NCBI RefSeq assembly: GCF_014055025.1
Contig: NZ_CP059571.1
Span: forward strand, 1,488,001 to 1,552,000
Direction of reading: 5' to 3'
Origin: Neisseria bacilliformis
GTDB lineage: Bacteria; Pseudomonadota; Gammaproteobacteria; Burkholderiales; Neisseriaceae
Length of the DNA stretch: 64,000 bases
Part shown: positions 35,447 through 46,690 of the stretch, piece after piece
How the letters are laid out: each line of letters starts with the position of its first letter
How positions within the stretch are numbered: position 1 is the first letter of the stretch
Made by a program: the position numbers and the translations under genes
The notes under the pieces: generated by a model
Seen by the model: only the letters and a program-made list of their open reading frames with translations
Told to the model about the DNA's origin: nothing
The model's database searches: none

Positions 35447-35460
35447 ATGCCAAACAAGAC

Positions 35461-35507
35461 AAGAGGCCGTCTGAAAAACTATTTTGCAGCTTTTCAGACG
35501 GCTTTTT
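35461..35507. terminator. DUS hairpin after nrdB
   Basis: AGAGGCCGTCTGAAAA and TTTTCAGACGGCTTTTT around a 13-nt loop, 15 bp after the stop. Confidence 0.7.
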
Positions 35508-35785
35508 CATGCCATTTGAAAATGTGCACCGACGGGGACGGCCGCCGCTAAGGTAAGGTGTGTGGCGCAGCCACGCACGCGGTCTCGGCTTGACAGAGAA
35601 CGCGTGCGCCGCCTTGGGGCGACACCCTACGCCACCCCGTCCCGCCGTTATTCCCGCGCCGCCGAAATCCGCAGGTCGGGCATTTATGCCCGACCGGACA
35701 CCGTCGGCAACCAAACAACGTCGGGCATAAATGCCCGACCTACCCACCCGCCACACCCTGCGGCAGGTTCGGCATTACATTAAAG
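35508..35785. repeat. REP-like cluster
   Basis: GTGTGTGGCGCAGCCACGCAC unit near 35551-35581, inverted unit ending GACACCCTAC (35602-35630), and a GTCGGGCATTTATGCCCGAC inverted pair at 35672-35743. No gene. Confidence 0.65.
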
Positions 35786-35827
35786 AAGGCCGTCTGAAAA
35801 CCGTAAAACGATTTTTCAGACGGCCTT
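35786..35827. terminator. DUS hairpin after gdhA
   Basis: AAGGCCGTCTGAAAA and inverse around GTAAAACGA-like loop, 32 bp past the minus-strand gdhA stop. Confidence 0.7.
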
Positions 35828-35858
35828 TTAACGCCATGCGATGCGGTTCGAAGCGTCG

Positions 35859-37489
<1,631 letters not shown>

Positions 37490-37735
37490 ATGCCCGCCGC
37501 CTACCGCCTGTTCGACACCGTCCGCACGCTGGAAGACATCCCCGACGTATCCGGCCAAACCCTGCCCGCCGGCAGCGTCGGCGCGATTGTCGAAATCTTC
37601 CACCGCCCCGAACCGGCGTTTATAGTGGAATTCGAGGCAGACCGCGACTTGGATCTGCCCATCCTCAAAGCAAACCAAATCGCCCCCGCCGCACCCGTTC
37701 CCGCCGACGGCCGCCAACGGCAAAAGGCCGTCTGA
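37490..37735 (+). CDS. DUF4926-like small protein
   Basis: 81 residues starting MPAAYRLFDTVRTLEDIPDV, then LPAGSVGAIVEIFHRPEPAF and LDLPILKANQI, which fits DUF4926 (small beta-barrel-like proteins of unknown role, often near toxin or transporter genes). The C-terminus RQRQKAV and the stop are encoded by a DUS (AAGGCCGTCTGA). Immediately downstream, in the same frame and without a stop, is a cysteine-rich ORF lacking a start codon. No good RBS visible. Confidence 0.6.
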   Translation: MPAAYRLFDTVRTLEDIPDVSGQTLPAGSVGAIVEIFHRPEPAFIVEFEADRDLDLPILKANQIAPAAPVPADGRQRQKAV

Positions 37736-38083
37736 AAGCACAGCTTCGGCGCAGCCAAACACGGCTCGCCCATATTTACGGAAAACCAAACCATACAAAC
37801 CATTTCCCCCGACTTCCAAATCCGCTGCCCCACTTCCCACTGCACCGGCTGGGTATGCTTCATCGAAGACGAAGACGCGCCCTTCTTCGGCTGCGGCGAA
37901 TGCGGCGGCACATGGGACAGCAAAGCGCAACTTGATGCCGACATCGGCAAAATCGCCGCCAAACACCCCCACCGCTGCGCCGTCTATATCCAAACCGAAA
38001 ACGCCGGCTGGCAGAGTGCCCCCTTCGACAAAGAACCGGCCGACTACTGCGAACGCGTCGAAGAAGAACCCTGGGGCTGTTGA
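37736..38083 (+). pseudogene. cysteine-rich ORF lacking a start codon, downstream of a DUS-borne stop
   Basis: Open in the same frame as the DUF4926-like gene from the DUS stop (TGA 37733-37735) to TGA 38083. No ATG, GTG or TTG lies before the conserved-looking part, which reads IQTISPDFQIRCPTSHCTGW, FFGCGECGGTWDS and CAVYIQTENAGW. The CxxC pairs suggest a zinc-ribbon-like protein of ~100 residues. The DUS module GCACAGCTTCGGCGCAGCC has replaced the expected 5' end. It may be read via an unusual start (ATA 37772), by readthrough, or not at all. Confidence 0.5.
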
Positions 38084-38143
38084 CACCGCCCCGCCCGTTT
38101 TTCGGAAAGCCCAACCCAACCCCAAACCACAAGGAAACCCGCA

Positions 38144-38422
38144 ATGTCCTCATCCCGTTCCGTCCTCACCGTTATCGGCAAAGACCGCATCGGCATCGTT
38201 TACGACGTGTCCAAACTCTTGGCCGAACACCAAATCAACATCCTCAACATCAGCCAGCAGCTGATGGACGACTACTTCACCATGATCATCCTCATCGACA
38301 CCGCCAAATGCCCGCAAAGCCGCGAAGAAATGCTCGAAATCTTCGCCCAAGCGGGCAAACGCCTCGCGCTGGACATCCGCATGCAGAACGAAGAACTCTT
38401 CAACGCCATGCACCGCATCTGA
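38144..38422 (+). CDS. ACT-domain protein (UPF0237 family)
   Basis: 92 residues behind AAGGAAA. A single ACT domain: SRSVLTVIGKDRIGIVYDVS, INILNISQQLMDDYFTMIIL, then IRMQNEELFNAMHRI, matching the UPF0237 family. ACT domains usually bind amino acids or similar ligands; no target enzyme is fused. The ABC-ATPase genes start 64 bp downstream beyond a DUS hairpin (38430-38476). Confidence 0.9.
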   Translation: MSSSRSVLTVIGKDRIGIVYDVSKLLAEHQINILNISQQLMDDYFTMIILIDTAKCPQSREEMLEIFAQAGKRLALDIRMQNEELFNAMHRI

Positions 38423-38463
38423 AACGTTTTCAGACGGCCTTTTGCCCCGCCGCGCGCAGGCAA

Positions 38464-38857
38464 AAGGCCGTCTGAAAAATACCGCCATGGACAACATCCT
38501 CGACGTTCGAAACCTCAACGCCTTTTTCGGCCGCAGCCAAGTGCTGCACGACATCGGCTTTGCCGTCGCGCGCGGCAGCAAAACCGCGATTGTCGGCGAA
38601 AGCGGCAGCGGCAAAACCGTGCTGGCGCAGGGCATCATGCGCCTCAATCCCGCCGTGTCGAAGGCCGTCTGAAAAATACCGCCATGGACAACATCCTCGA
38701 CGTTCGAAACCTCAACGCCTTTTTCGGCCGCAGCCAAGTGCTGCACGACATCGGCTTTGCCGTCGCGCGCGGCAGCAAAACCGCGATTGTCGGCGAAAGC
38801 GGCAGCGGCAAAACCGTGCTGGCGCAGGGCATCATGCGCCTCAATCCCGCCGTGTCG
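38464..38857 (+). repeat. perfect 197-bp tandem duplication at the 5' end of the ABC ATPase gene
   Basis: 38464-38660 and 38661-38857 are identical: DUS, ATACCGCC leader, ATG and the first 57 codons. The join GTGTCG|AAGGCCGTC shows no long homology. Identity over 197 bp indicates a recent event or an assembly artefact. Confidence 0.92.
38487..38672 (+). pseudogene. truncated 5' copy of the ABC ATPase gene
   Basis: Encodes [20 protein letters not shown] through the Walker [10 protein letters not shown] to LNPAVS, then KAV and a stop provided by the DUS that begins the second copy. 61 residues, the N-terminal third of an ABC domain without Walker B. Same leader as the intact copy, so it may be translated, but it is unlikely to be functional. 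Confidence 0.85.
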
Positions 38858-40246
38858 CTGGCAGGCCGTCTGAATTTCAACGGCCAAAACCTGCTCGGCC
38901 TGCCGCCGCGCGGCTTGCAGAAACTGCGCGGGCGCAGAATCGGCATGGTGTTCCAAGAGCCGATGACCGCGCTCAACCCCGTGATGACGGTGGGCGCGCA
39001 GATTGCCGAAGTGCTCACCCTGCATCTGGGGCTGGACAAAAAACAGGCGTGGGAAAAAGCCGTGTCGCTGCTGGCGCAAACCGGCATCCGCGAGCCGCAG
39101 CGGCAGGCCGCCGCCTACCCCTTCCAACTCTCCGGCGGCCAGCGGCAGCGCGCCATGATTGCAATGGCGGCGGCGGCCGAACCCGAGCTGCTGATTGCCG
39201 ACGAACCCACCACCGCGCTCGATGTCGCCGTGCAGGCGCAGATACTCGATCTGCTCGCCGGCCTGCAACAAACGCGCAACATGACCCTGCTCTACATCAC
39301 CCACGACCTGAATCTGGTGCGCCGCTTTGCCGACAACATCATCGTCATGCGCCACGGCCGCATCGTCGAACAGGGCGCGGCGCATGAGGTTTTCAGACGG
39401 CCGCAACACGAATACACCAAAATGCTGCTCGATGCCGCGCCGCCGCGCAGCGTCGTCCCCCTGCCGGACACAAGCCCCACGGTATTGCAGACCGAAGGCA
39501 TCGGCGTGTCGGTGCGGCAAAAAACCGGCTGGTTCTCCGAGCGCGAAAAAGTGCTGCTGCACCCCTTGTCGTTCGAGCTGAAAGCGGGCGAAACGCTGGG
39601 CGTGATCGGCGAGAGCGGCAGCGGCAAAACCACGCTGGCCAAGGCACTGATGCGGCTGGTGGCGGCGAAAGGCCGTCTGAAAATCCACAATCGGGATTGG
39701 ACGGAACAATCGCGCCGCGCCATCCAAATGGTGTTCCAAGACCCGTTTTCCGCCTTCAACCCGCGCATGGACGCCGCCGACCTCGTTTCCGAACCGCTGC
39801 GCATCCACGCGCCGCAGCTGGACAAAGCCGAACGCCGCCGCCGCGCCGCAAAAGCCATCGAAGAAGTCGGCCTGAGTGCCGACGCCGCCTGCCGCTACCC
39901 GCACGAATTTTCCGGCGGACAACGGCAGCGGCTGGCACTTGCCCGCGCCGTCATCGCGCAGCCCGAAATCCTCGTCCTCGACGAACCCACCAGCGCGCTC
40001 GACGTGCAGTGGCAGCGACAGATACTCGCCCTGCTCGCCGACTTACAGCGGCGGCACGGCCTCAGCCTCATCCTTATCAGCCACGACCTCGCCGTCATCC
40101 GCGCCCTCGCCCACCGCGTCATCGTGCTGAAAAACGGCCAAGTGGTCGAAACCGGCGAATGCGAAACCGTGTTCGCCAAGCCGCAGCACGAATACACCCG
40201 CGAACTGGCTGCGCACGCCGCCGCCCATAGCGCAGAGGCCGTCTGA
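38684..40246 (+). CDS. peptide-type ABC transporter ATP-binding protein with two fused ATPase domains
   Basis: 520 residues with two ABC domains of the DppD/DppF (oligopeptide, YejF-like) type. Domain 1: Walker [16 protein letters not shown] (~34), signature [13 protein letters not shown], Walker [13 protein letters not shown]. Domain 2: [15 protein letters not shown] (~310), [27 protein letters not shown]. Fused ATPases of this kind power import of peptides or microcin-like substrates; the permease and binding-protein genes are not adjacent, so the partner is unknown. DUS occur in frame (AGRLNF, VFRRPQ, KGRLKI, EAV-stop). Ends 1 bp before lpxK. Confidence 0.92.
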   Translation: MDNILDVRNLNAFFGRSQVLHDIGFAVARGSKTAIVGESGSGKTVLAQGIMRLNPAVSLAGRLNFNGQNLLGLPPRGLQKLRGRRIGMVFQEPMTALNPVMTVGAQIAEVLTLHLGLDKKQAWEKAVSLLAQTGIREPQRQAAAYPFQLSGGQRQRAMIAMAAAAEPELLIADEPTTALDVAVQAQILDLLAGLQQTRNMTLLYITHDLNLVRRFADNIIVMRHGRIVEQGAAHEVFRRPQHEYTKMLLDAAPPRSVVPLPDTSPTVLQTEGIGVSVRQKTGWFSEREKVLLHPLSFELKAGETLGVIGESGSGKTTLAKALMRLVAAKGRLKIHNRDWTEQSRRAIQMVFQDPFSAFNPRMDAADLVSEPLRIHAPQLDKAERRRRAAKAIEEVGLSADAACRYPHEFSGGQRQRLALARAVIAQPEILVLDEPTSALDVQWQRQILALLADLQRRHGLSLILISHDLAVIRALAHRVIVLKNGQVVETGECETVFAKPQHEYTRELAAHAAAHSAEAV

Positions 40247-40247
40247 A

Positions 40248-41294
40248 ATGCCCAAACCCCACCAAATCATCGAACGCCACTGGCAACACCCGCGCCTGCC
40301 GCTCACCCTGCTGCTGTGGCCGCTTTCGCGCGTTTTTCAGACGGCCTCCTTTCTACGCCGCCGCCTCTACCGAACAGGCCGTCTGAAAAGCGAAAAACTG
40401 CCCGTGCCCGTCGTCGTCGTCGGCAACATCCATGCGGGCGGCACGGGCAAAACGCCGATTGTCGCCGCGCTGGTCAAAGGTTTGCAGGCGCAGGGGCTGA
40501 AAACCGGCATCGTCAGCCGGGGCTATGGGCGGCAGGACGGCGGCGTGCGCGTGTTGGGCGCAGGCGATACGGCGGCGCAGGCGGGCGACGAGCCGCTGAT
40601 GCTGCTGCGCCAAACCTCCGCCCCCGCAGCCGTCGGCCGCCGCCGCGCCGAAGCCACCCGCGCCCTGCTGGCCGCGCATCCCGATTTGGACGTGATCGTC
40701 GCCGACGACGGCCTGCAACACTACGCGCTGGCGCGGGACATCGAAATCGCCGTCTTCCCCGCCGCCGATTTGGGGCGGACAAACCTCGATCTGCTGCCCA
40801 ACGGCGGCCTGCGCGAGCCGGTATCGCGCCTGAAAAGCGCGGATTTCGTCATCGTCAGCGGCGGCACGGATGCCGCTTCCGCCGCCGCGCAACTCGGCCT
40901 GCCGCCGGAAAAAGTGTTTTTTTCCACACTGGAAAACGGCGCAGTCTACCGCCTCTCCCGCCCCGCCGAAACCTGGGACGCAGGCCGTCTGAAAAACACA
41001 AAAACCGCCGCCCTCGCCGGCATCGCCCGCCCCGAACGTTTCTTCCAAAGCCTGCGCGATGCGGGCATCCGCCCCGGGCAAACCGTCGCCCTGCCCGACC
41101 ACGCCCGCCTCACCGCCGCCGACCTGCCCGAGGCCGAAGCGGTGTTCATTACCGAAAAAGACGCGGTGAAACTTGCAGCCGCCCCCGTTCCCGAAAATGT
41201 GTGGGTACTGCCCGTTCGTGCGATAATCCGCCCCGATTTGGCCGCAGAGCTTGCAGGCCGTCTGAAAACCTTGTCTGCCCAAAAAAAAGGATGA
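40248..41294 (+). CDS. lpxK: tetraacyldisaccharide 4'-kinase
   Basis: 348 residues. Begins [20 protein letters not shown] and carries the LpxK P-loop region [20 protein letters not shown], followed by [16 protein letters not shown] and [10 protein letters not shown]. It phosphorylates the lipid A precursor at the 4' position on the inner membrane. The start follows the ABC gene stop by one base (TGAAATG), so translation may be coupled. DUS-encoded residues occur ([22 protein letters not shown]). lpxK-DUF2059-ycaR-kdsB form a tight LPS-related cluster. Confidence 0.95.
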   Translation: MPKPHQIIERHWQHPRLPLTLLLWPLSRVFQTASFLRRRLYRTGRLKSEKLPVPVVVVGNIHAGGTGKTPIVAALVKGLQAQGLKTGIVSRGYGRQDGGVRVLGAGDTAAQAGDEPLMLLRQTSAPAAVGRRRAEATRALLAAHPDLDVIVADDGLQHYALARDIEIAVFPAADLGRTNLDLLPNGGLREPVSRLKSADFVIVSGGTDAASAAAQLGLPPEKVFFSTLENGAVYRLSRPAETWDAGRLKNTKTAALAGIARPERFFQSLRDAGIRPGQTVALPDHARLTAADLPEAEAVFITEKDAVKLAAAPVPENVWVLPVRAIIRPDLAAELAGRLKTLSAQKKG

Positions 41295-41297
41295 AAC

Positions 41298-41846
41298 ATG
41301 AAGATTCTCACCGCCGCCCTGCTCTGCTGCGCCTGCACCGCCGCCTTCGCCGCCCCGCCCACCGACGCGTCGCTGGAAAAACTGATGCGGGTGCAGCACA
41401 TCGACGATATGTGGCAAGACATGTCCGCCACCATCCCCGACATGGCCAAGCAGATCATCGCCGACAACGGCGCAATGCGGGCCACGCTGGAAAACGTGCC
41501 CGAAAGCAAAAAAGCGCGCTTTGCCCAAATCACCGAACAATTCCTGCGCGACACCGCCGCCGATACCGCCACGCCCGAGTTCAGAGGCCGTCTGAAAAAA
41601 ATCGTGATGCAGGAAATGAAAACGACCTACACGCAGGAAGAAGTGGGCGCCATGACCGCCTTCTTCGACACGCCCGTCGGCCAGTCGCTTATCCGGAAAC
41701 AGGCTGCCTTCACCAGAAAAATCATGCCTGCCGTCATCAAAGAAACGCAGGCTCTTACCGAAAAACGCACCCGCGCCTACATCCGCGAACTCGAACGCCT
41801 CGCCTGCGAACCCGCCAAACCGCAAAAATCCCAAAAATCAAAATAA
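41298..41846 (+). CDS. exported DUF2059 protein
   Basis: 182 residues behind AAAAGGATG-type RBS, 3 bp after lpxK. Signal peptide [18 protein letters not shown], then a helical DUF2059 domain with [20 protein letters not shown] and [19 protein letters not shown]. Family function unknown; probably periplasmic. The basic tail [11 protein letters not shown] looks disordered. Placement inside the lpxK-kdsB cluster suggests an envelope role but this is inference. Confidence 0.88.
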   Translation: MKILTAALLCCACTAAFAAPPTDASLEKLMRVQHIDDMWQDMSATIPDMAKQIIADNGAMRATLENVPESKKARFAQITEQFLRDTAADTATPEFRGRLKKIVMQEMKTTYTQEEVGAMTAFFDTPVGQSLIRKQAAFTRKIMPAVIKETQALTEKRTRAYIRELERLACEPAKPQKSQKSK

Positions 41847-41856
41847 GGAAGCCGCA

Positions 41857-42039
41857 ATGGAACAAAAATACTTCGACATCCTCGTCTGCCCCGTAACCAA
41901 AGGCCGCCTCGAATACCGCCGCGACAAGCAGGAACTGTGGAGCCGCCAGGCCAAACTCGCCTACCCCATCAAAGACGGCATCCCCCACATGCTCGAAAAC
42001 GAAGCCCGCGCATTGAGCGAAGAGGAACTGGCCTCATGA
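41857..42039 (+). CDS. ycaR: Trm112/YcaR-like small protein (UPF0434)
   Basis: 60 residues starting [20 protein letters not shown], ending [20 protein letters not shown]; this is the bacterial YcaR (UPF0434/Trm112) fold. Usually linked to lpxK and kdsB as here. AAGGAAGCC precedes the ATG. It overlaps kdsB by ATGA, indicating translational coupling. Only one of the usual zinc cysteines (Cys11) is seen, so zinc binding is doubtful. Confidence 0.92.
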   Translation: MEQKYFDILVCPVTKGRLEYRRDKQELWSRQAKLAYPIKDGIPHMLENEARALSEEELAS

Positions 42040-42797
42040 GCTTCACCGTCATCATCCCCGCCCGCCTCGCATCCAGCCGCCTGCCGCGCAAAGCCCTCGC
42101 CGACATCGGCGGCAAACCGATGGTGGTGCGCGTGGCCGAACGCGCCGCGCAAAGCCGTGCCTCGCGCATCGTCGTCGCCACCGATTCCGCCGAAATCCAA
42201 GCCGCCTGCCAATCGCACGGCATCGAAGCCGTGCTCACCGCCGAGTCCCACGAAAGCGGCACCAACCGCCTGGCCGAAGCCGCTGACCTCCTCGGCCTCG
42301 CCCCCGAAGCCGTCGTCGTCAACGTGCAGGGCGACGAGCCGCTCATCGATCCCGAACTCGTCAACCGCACCGCCGCCGCCCTCGCCGCAGGCAACGCGCC
42401 GATGGCCACCGCCGCCCACGAAATCCGCGATTTCGACGAATTTCTTAATCCCAACGTCGTCAAAGTCGTCGTCGGCGCGCAGCAAAACGCCCTCTATTTC
42501 AGCCGCGCCCCCGTCCCCTACCCGCGCGACACCATGCGGCAGAACCTGCGCGAACTGCCGCAGCCCCTGCCCCTGCGCCACATCGGCCTCTACGCCTACC
42601 GCGCCGGCTTCCTGCGCGAATACGCCGCCCTGTCCCCCTCCCCGCTCGAACAGGCCGAATCGCTCGAACAACTGCGCGTGCTCTGGCACGGTCGCGCCAT
42701 CGCCCTCGTCCGCACCGACACCGCCCCCGCCCCCGCCCCCGGCGTGGACACACAGGAAGACCTCGACCGCGTCCGCCGCCTTTTTCAGACGGCCTGA
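42036..42797 (+). CDS. kdsB: 3-deoxy-manno-octulosonate cytidylyltransferase
   Basis: 253 residues. [20 protein letters not shown] is the nucleotide-binding start, then [32 protein letters not shown], and [13 protein letters not shown], all KdsB hallmarks. It activates KDO as CMP-KDO for LPS inner-core synthesis. Overlaps ycaR by four bases. The last residues RRLFQTA and the stop codon are encoded by an inverted DUS (TTTTTCAGACGGCCTGA), showing how uptake sequences have been accepted at the gene end. Confidence 0.95.
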   Translation: MSFTVIIPARLASSRLPRKALADIGGKPMVVRVAERAAQSRASRIVVATDSAEIQAACQSHGIEAVLTAESHESGTNRLAEAADLLGLAPEAVVVNVQGDEPLIDPELVNRTAAALAAGNAPMATAAHEIRDFDEFLNPNVVKVVVGAQQNALYFSRAPVPYPRDTMRQNLRELPQPLPLRHIGLYAYRAGFLREYAALSPSPLEQAESLEQLRVLWHGRAIALVRTDTAPAPAPGVDTQEDLDRVRRLFQTA

Positions 42798-43317
42798 TGA
42801 CCTCTTTATCACCTAAGGCAGGGTGTGTGGCGCAGCCACGCACGCGGTCTTTGTTGCACAGCCATCCCGCAACCACCCCTTCGGCAACAAAAGGCCGTCT
42901 GAAAACCCACAATCCAGTTTTCAGACGGCCTTTTGCCGTTAGGATAGAGTGCGCGGCACAGTTGCGGGATTTGCGGACTGCGGGCATTTGTTGCAGAGCC
43001 GGTATCCGGTAGGTCGGGCATTCATGCCCGACCTGTTTTAGTTGCCGACGGTCAGTCGGGCATGAATGCCCGACCTACTACGCTGCATTTTCAGACGGCC
43101 TCTTACCGCTAAGGCAGGGTGTGTGGCTTGCCACGCACGCGGTTGCTGTGCAGCAGGCAGGTTGGGTTGCAAACCCAACATCTCCGATTACCCGACCATA
43201 TTGGGTCAAGACCCAACCTGCGCTCACCCAAACATCGGAGGCCGTCCCCGCCTGCTCGGGGATGACGTTTCTGAAAATGCCCAAAACCCGTTTTCAGACG
43301 GCCTCTGCGTTTTCCTT
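42798..43317. repeat. REP-like cluster, DUS hairpins and a DUS-splitting palindrome
   Basis: GGGTGTGTGGCGCAGCCACG unit at 42815-42846; a DUS hairpin at 42889-42934 that can terminate kdsB; GTAGGTCGGGCATTCATGCC inverted pair at 43010-43078; GTGTGTGGCTTGCCACGCAC unit near 43114-43144; palindromes GGGTTGCAAACCC and TTGGGTCAAGACCCAA (43164-43218). At 43246-43270 a 25-bp palindrome interrupts a DUS (GGCCGT before, CTGAAAA after). No gene. Confidence 0.75.
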
Positions 43318-43323
43318 TACAAT
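43318..43323 (+). promoter_or_regulatory. -10 box of parC
   Basis: TACAAT followed by GCCGCCC, 32 nt before the parC ATG. It contains an in-frame ATG (43322) rejected as start. Confidence 0.5.
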
Positions 43324-43354
43324 GCCGCCCTTTCTTCCACCCGATCCCATCCGC

Positions 43355-45658
43355 ATGAGCCAAGAAACCCCTTCCGTCCTTTCCGAAAACGACACCCTCA
43401 TCCTCGGGCAATACGCCGAACGCGCCTATCTCGAATACGCCATGAGCGTGGTTAAAGGCCGTGCACTGCCCGAAGTTTCCGATGGCCAGAAGCCCGTGCA
43501 GCGGCGCATCCTCTACGCCATGCGCGACATGGGGCTGACGGCGGGTGCGAAGCCCGTGAAGTCTGCCCGCGTGGTGGGCGAGATTTTGGGCAAATACCAC
43601 CCGCACGGCGACAGCTCGGCCTATGAAGCGATGGTACGCATGGCGCAGGATTTCACGCTGCGCTACCCCTTAATCGACGGCATCGGCAACTTCGGCTCGC
43701 GCGACGGCGACGGCGCGGCGGCGATGCGCTACACCGAAGCGCGGCTCACGCCGATTGCCGAGCTGCTGCTTTCGGAAATCCATCAGGGCACGGTGGATTT
43801 TGTGCCCAACTACGACGGCGCGTTTGAAGAACCCGCCATGCTGCCCGCGCGGCTGCCGATGGTTTTGCTCAACGGCGCGTCGGGCATCGCGGTGGGCATG
43901 GCCACGGAAATTCCGCCGCACAATCTGGGCGAAGTTACCCAAGCCGCGATTGCACTTTTGAAAAAGCCGCATTTGGAAACGGCTGATCTAATGGAATTTA
44001 TCCCCGCGCCCGATTTTGCCGGCGGCGGGCAGATCATCACGCCGGCGGCGGATTTGCGCCAGATTTACGAAACCGGCAAAGGCAGCGTGCGCGTGAGGGC
44101 GCGTTACGAAATCGAGCGGCTCGCACGCGGCCAGTGGCGCGTGATTGTTACCGAGCTGCCGCCCAACACCAACGCCGCGAAAATCCTCGCCGAAATCGAA
44201 GAACAAACCAACCCCAAACCCAAAGCGGGCAAAAAACAGCTCAACCAAGACCAGCTCAACACCAAAAAGCTGATGCTCGATTTGATCGACCGCGTGCGCG
44301 ACGAATCCGACGGCGAACACCCCGTGCGCCTCGTGTTCGAACCCAAATCCAGCCGCACCGACACCGACGCGTTCATCAACACGCTGATGGCGCAAACCTC
44401 GCTCGAAGGCAATGTGCTGATGAATCTGGTGATGATGGGTTTGGACAACCGCCCCGCGCAGAAAAACCTGAAAACCATTTTGCAGGAATGGCTGGATTTC
44501 CGCGTTGTTACCGTTACACGTCGTCTGAAATTCCGCCTCTCGCAGGTGGAAAAACGGCTGCACATTCTCGAAGGCCGTCTGAAAGTCTTTTTGCACATCG
44601 ACGAAGTGATTAAGGTGATCCGCGAGTCGGACGATCCGAAAACCGACCTGATGGCAGCGTTCGGCCTCACCGAAATCCAAGCCGAAGACATTCTCGAAAT
44701 CCGCCTGCGCCAGCTCGCCCGCCTCGAAGGCTTCAAACTCGAAAAAGAATTGAACGAACTGCGCGAAGAGCAAGGCCGTCTGAACATTCTGCTCGGCGAC
44801 GAAAACGAAAAGAAAAAGCTCATCATCAAAGAAATGCAGGCCGACATGAAGCAATACGGCGACGAACGCCGCACGCTGGTGGAAGAAGCCGGCCGCGCCG
44901 TGCTCACGCAGACCACTGCCGACGAGCCCGTTACCCTGATTCTGTCGGAAAAAGGCTGGATACGCAGCCGGGCGGGCCACAACCTCGATTTGAGCCAAAC
45001 CGCCTTTAAAGAGGGCGATCGCCTCAAACAAACCCTCGAAGGCCGCACCGTGCAGCCTGTGATCATCCTCGACACACTGGGGCGCACCTACACGCTCGAT
45101 GCCGCCGAAATCCCCGGCGGGCGCGGCGACGGTGTGCCCGTGTCGTCTTTAATCGAGTTACAAAACGGCGCGAAACCTGCCGCCATGCTCACCGGCGTGC
45201 CCGAGCAGCACTATCTTTTGGCCGGCAGCGGCGGCTACGGCTTTATCGCCAAACTCGCCGACATGGTCAGCCGCAACAAAAACGGCAAAGTGCTGATGAC
45301 GCTCGACGCAGGCGAAACCGTGCTGCCGCCCGTGCCCGTTTACGCCTCGTCGCTCATCAATCCCGACTGCAAAGTGGTGCTGGCCGACAGCGGCAACCGC
45401 CTGCTGGCCTTCCCGCTGGGCGAATTAAAAGTGATGCCCAAAGGGCGCGGTTTGCAGCTCACCCCGCTTTCAGACGACCTCCGCCTCGAACACATCGCCG
45501 TCGTTTCCACGCCCGAGTTTATTGTGGAATCGGTGGGCAAACGCGGCGCGGCGCATCAGGAAAAACTGCGCATCCAAGACATCGCGGGCAAACGCAGCAG
45601 AAAAGGCAAAGTTTTAGAGCTTTCAGGCCGTCTGAAAAACATCAGGGGCGCGGATTGA
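43355..45658 (+). CDS. parC: DNA topoisomerase IV subunit A
   Basis: 767 residues from [20 protein letters not shown], the size of gonococcal ParC. Breakage-reunion domain with [20 protein letters not shown], quinolone region [16 protein letters not shown] (Asp86, Ser87, Ser88, Glu91, all wild type by gonococcal numbering) and active-site Tyr in [11 protein letters not shown]-terminal beta-propeller with [10 protein letters not shown] at the end. With ParE it decatenates chromosomes. DUS are read in frame as GRLKVF, GRLNI and GRLKN. A DUS hairpin follows. parE is not nearby. Confidence 0.95.
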   Translation: MSQETPSVLSENDTLILGQYAERAYLEYAMSVVKGRALPEVSDGQKPVQRRILYAMRDMGLTAGAKPVKSARVVGEILGKYHPHGDSSAYEAMVRMAQDFTLRYPLIDGIGNFGSRDGDGAAAMRYTEARLTPIAELLLSEIHQGTVDFVPNYDGAFEEPAMLPARLPMVLLNGASGIAVGMATEIPPHNLGEVTQAAIALLKKPHLETADLMEFIPAPDFAGGGQIITPAADLRQIYETGKGSVRVRARYEIERLARGQWRVIVTELPPNTNAAKILAEIEEQTNPKPKAGKKQLNQDQLNTKKLMLDLIDRVRDESDGEHPVRLVFEPKSSRTDTDAFINTLMAQTSLEGNVLMNLVMMGLDNRPAQKNLKTILQEWLDFRVVTVTRRLKFRLSQVEKRLHILEGRLKVFLHIDEVIKVIRESDDPKTDLMAAFGLTEIQAEDILEIRLRQLARLEGFKLEKELNELREEQGRLNILLGDENEKKKLIIKEMQADMKQYGDERRTLVEEAGRAVLTQTTADEPVTLILSEKGWIRSRAGHNLDLSQTAFKEGDRLKQTLEGRTVQPVIILDTLGRTYTLDAAEIPGGRGDGVPVSSLIELQNGAKPAAMLTGVPEQHYLLAGSGGYGFIAKLADMVSRNKNGKVLMTLDAGETVLPPVPVYASSLINPDCKVVLADSGNRLLAFPLGELKVMPKGRGLQLTPLSDDLRLEHIAVVSTPEFIVESVGKRGAAHQEKLRIQDIAGKRSRKGKVLELSGRLKNIRGAD

Positions 45659-45662
45659 ACAA

Positions 45663-45705
45663 GAGGCCGTCTGAAAACCCGCAATGCGTGTTTTCAGACG
45701 GCCTC
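45663..45705. terminator. DUS hairpin after parC
   Basis: GAGGCCGTCTGAAAAC and its inverse around GCAATGCG-type loop, 5 bp after the stop. Confidence 0.75.
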
Positions 45706-46028
45706 ACCGCGTCTGATCTTCCGTAGGGTGTGTCGCCCCGAGGCAACGCACGCGGTCTGTGCCATGCAGCGAATCCGCGCGTTTTCCGCAACTCCGCAAC
45801 CGCGTGCGTGGCTGCGCCACACACACTACCCAACGACAGAAGCCGTCTGAAAGCGCAGTCGGTAGGTCGGGCATTCATGCCCGACATTTTTCAGCAGGTA
45901 GCTTGGGTTGCAAACCCAACATTGGCGGATTGCGGGGGTGTTGGATCTCGACCCAACCTACCTTGGCGGCATCCTGCAAGCCCAAAAACCGCGTGCGTGG
46001 CTTGTGCCACACACCCACCAAAATGGCA
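45706..46028. repeat. REP-like cluster downstream of parC
   Basis: GTAG unit with GTCGCCCCGAGGC core at 45722-45757, inverted partner at about 45800-45830, a lone GTAGGTCGGGCATTCATGCC unit at 45862, GGGTTGCAAACCC palindrome near 45906, and an inverted unit near 45990-46016. No gene. Confidence 0.65.
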
Positions 46029-46074
46029 AAAAGGCCGTCTGAAAACCGTATTACGGGTTTTCAGACGGCCTTTT
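46029..46074. terminator. DUS hairpin after the hemerythrin-like gene
   Basis: AAAAGGCCGTCTGAAAACCGT and inverse, ending in TTTT, 13 bp past the minus-strand stop. Confidence 0.75.
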
Positions 46075-46087
46075 GATGTGCTGCCGC

Positions 46088-46555
46088 TTACGAAGCCAGC
46101 GTGCGGGCAAAAAGAATGTTGTCTTCCAGCTCGATGTGCTCGGCGAGGTCGTCGGCAAACTGTTTGGCCAGGGCGTAGAGCTGCCGCCATGCTTCGCTGG
46201 CGTTGTCGGGCGCGGTGAAGTTGGCGGTTACGGCGGCGAGTTGTCCGATTGCGCCCTGGTGGTCGCCGTGTTCGTGCATCATCATGCGGATGGGCATGGC
46301 CGCGCCGCTGCCCGCGCCGTTTTCAATCATGGGGAACAGGATGCGTTCTTCCTTCATCATGTGGCTGAGCAGCTCGTTTTGAATGGCCTGCACGAGGGGG
46401 ACGAAGTCGGCGGGGAAACCGGCGGTGCCGTCGAGTGCTTCGCCCGCTTCAATCATGGCGGCAAGCTGGCTGCGGTGGGTTTCATGGTAGCGGGGGACGA
46501 TGTGGGCGGTGATGTCGCCGAGCGGGGCGTTCTGCCATTGGGCGTGGAGGGTCAT
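46088..46555 (-). CDS. dnrN: hemerythrin-like iron-centre repair protein (DnrN/ScdA/YtfE type)
   Basis: 155 residues behind AAGGACC. The His/Glu-rich hemerythrin-like domain shows DITAHIVPRYHETHRSQL, LLSHMMKEERILFPMI, MRMMMHEHGDHQGAI and LAEHIELEDNILF, matching the di-iron ligands of RIC proteins (YtfE/ScdA/DnrN), which repair iron-sulfur clusters after nitric oxide or peroxide damage. In Neisseria dnrN is under NsrR; I could not identify an NsrR operator. A minus-strand TATAAT box lies at 46611-46616. The N-terminal ScdA domain is missing, as in neisserial DnrN. Confidence 0.82.
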   Translation of the reverse strand: MTLHAQWQNAPLGDITAHIVPRYHETHRSQLAAMIEAGEALDGTAGFPADFVPLVQAIQNELLSHMMKEERILFPMIENGAGSGAAMPIRMMMHEHGDHQGAIGQLAAVTANFTAPDNASEAWRQLYALAKQFADDLAEHIELEDNILFARTLAS

Positions 46556-46641
46556 GGTGTGGTCCTTGTGGTTCGGCCGCTTATGCTGCGGCTCGGTTTG
46601 AAAGGTGCGGATTATAGGAATGTTTGGAAAACGGGGCAAAT

Positions 46642-46676
46642 GAGGCCGTCTGAAAAACGGTTTTTCAGACGGCCTC
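46642..46676. terminator. DUS hairpin after xerD
   Basis: GAGGCCGTCTGAAAAACGG and inverse, 14 bp past the minus-strand xerD stop. Confidence 0.75.
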
Positions 46677-46690
46677 TGTACACACGCGTT

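Noticed and set aside
38150-39922. 590-codon minus-strand ORF opposite the ABC ATPase
   Set aside because: Antisense; reads through the 197-bp duplication and repeats the same peptide segment.
43319-43354. ATG at 43322 as the parC start
   Set aside because: Lies within TACAAT; the 43355 start gives the family length and gonococcal residue numbering.
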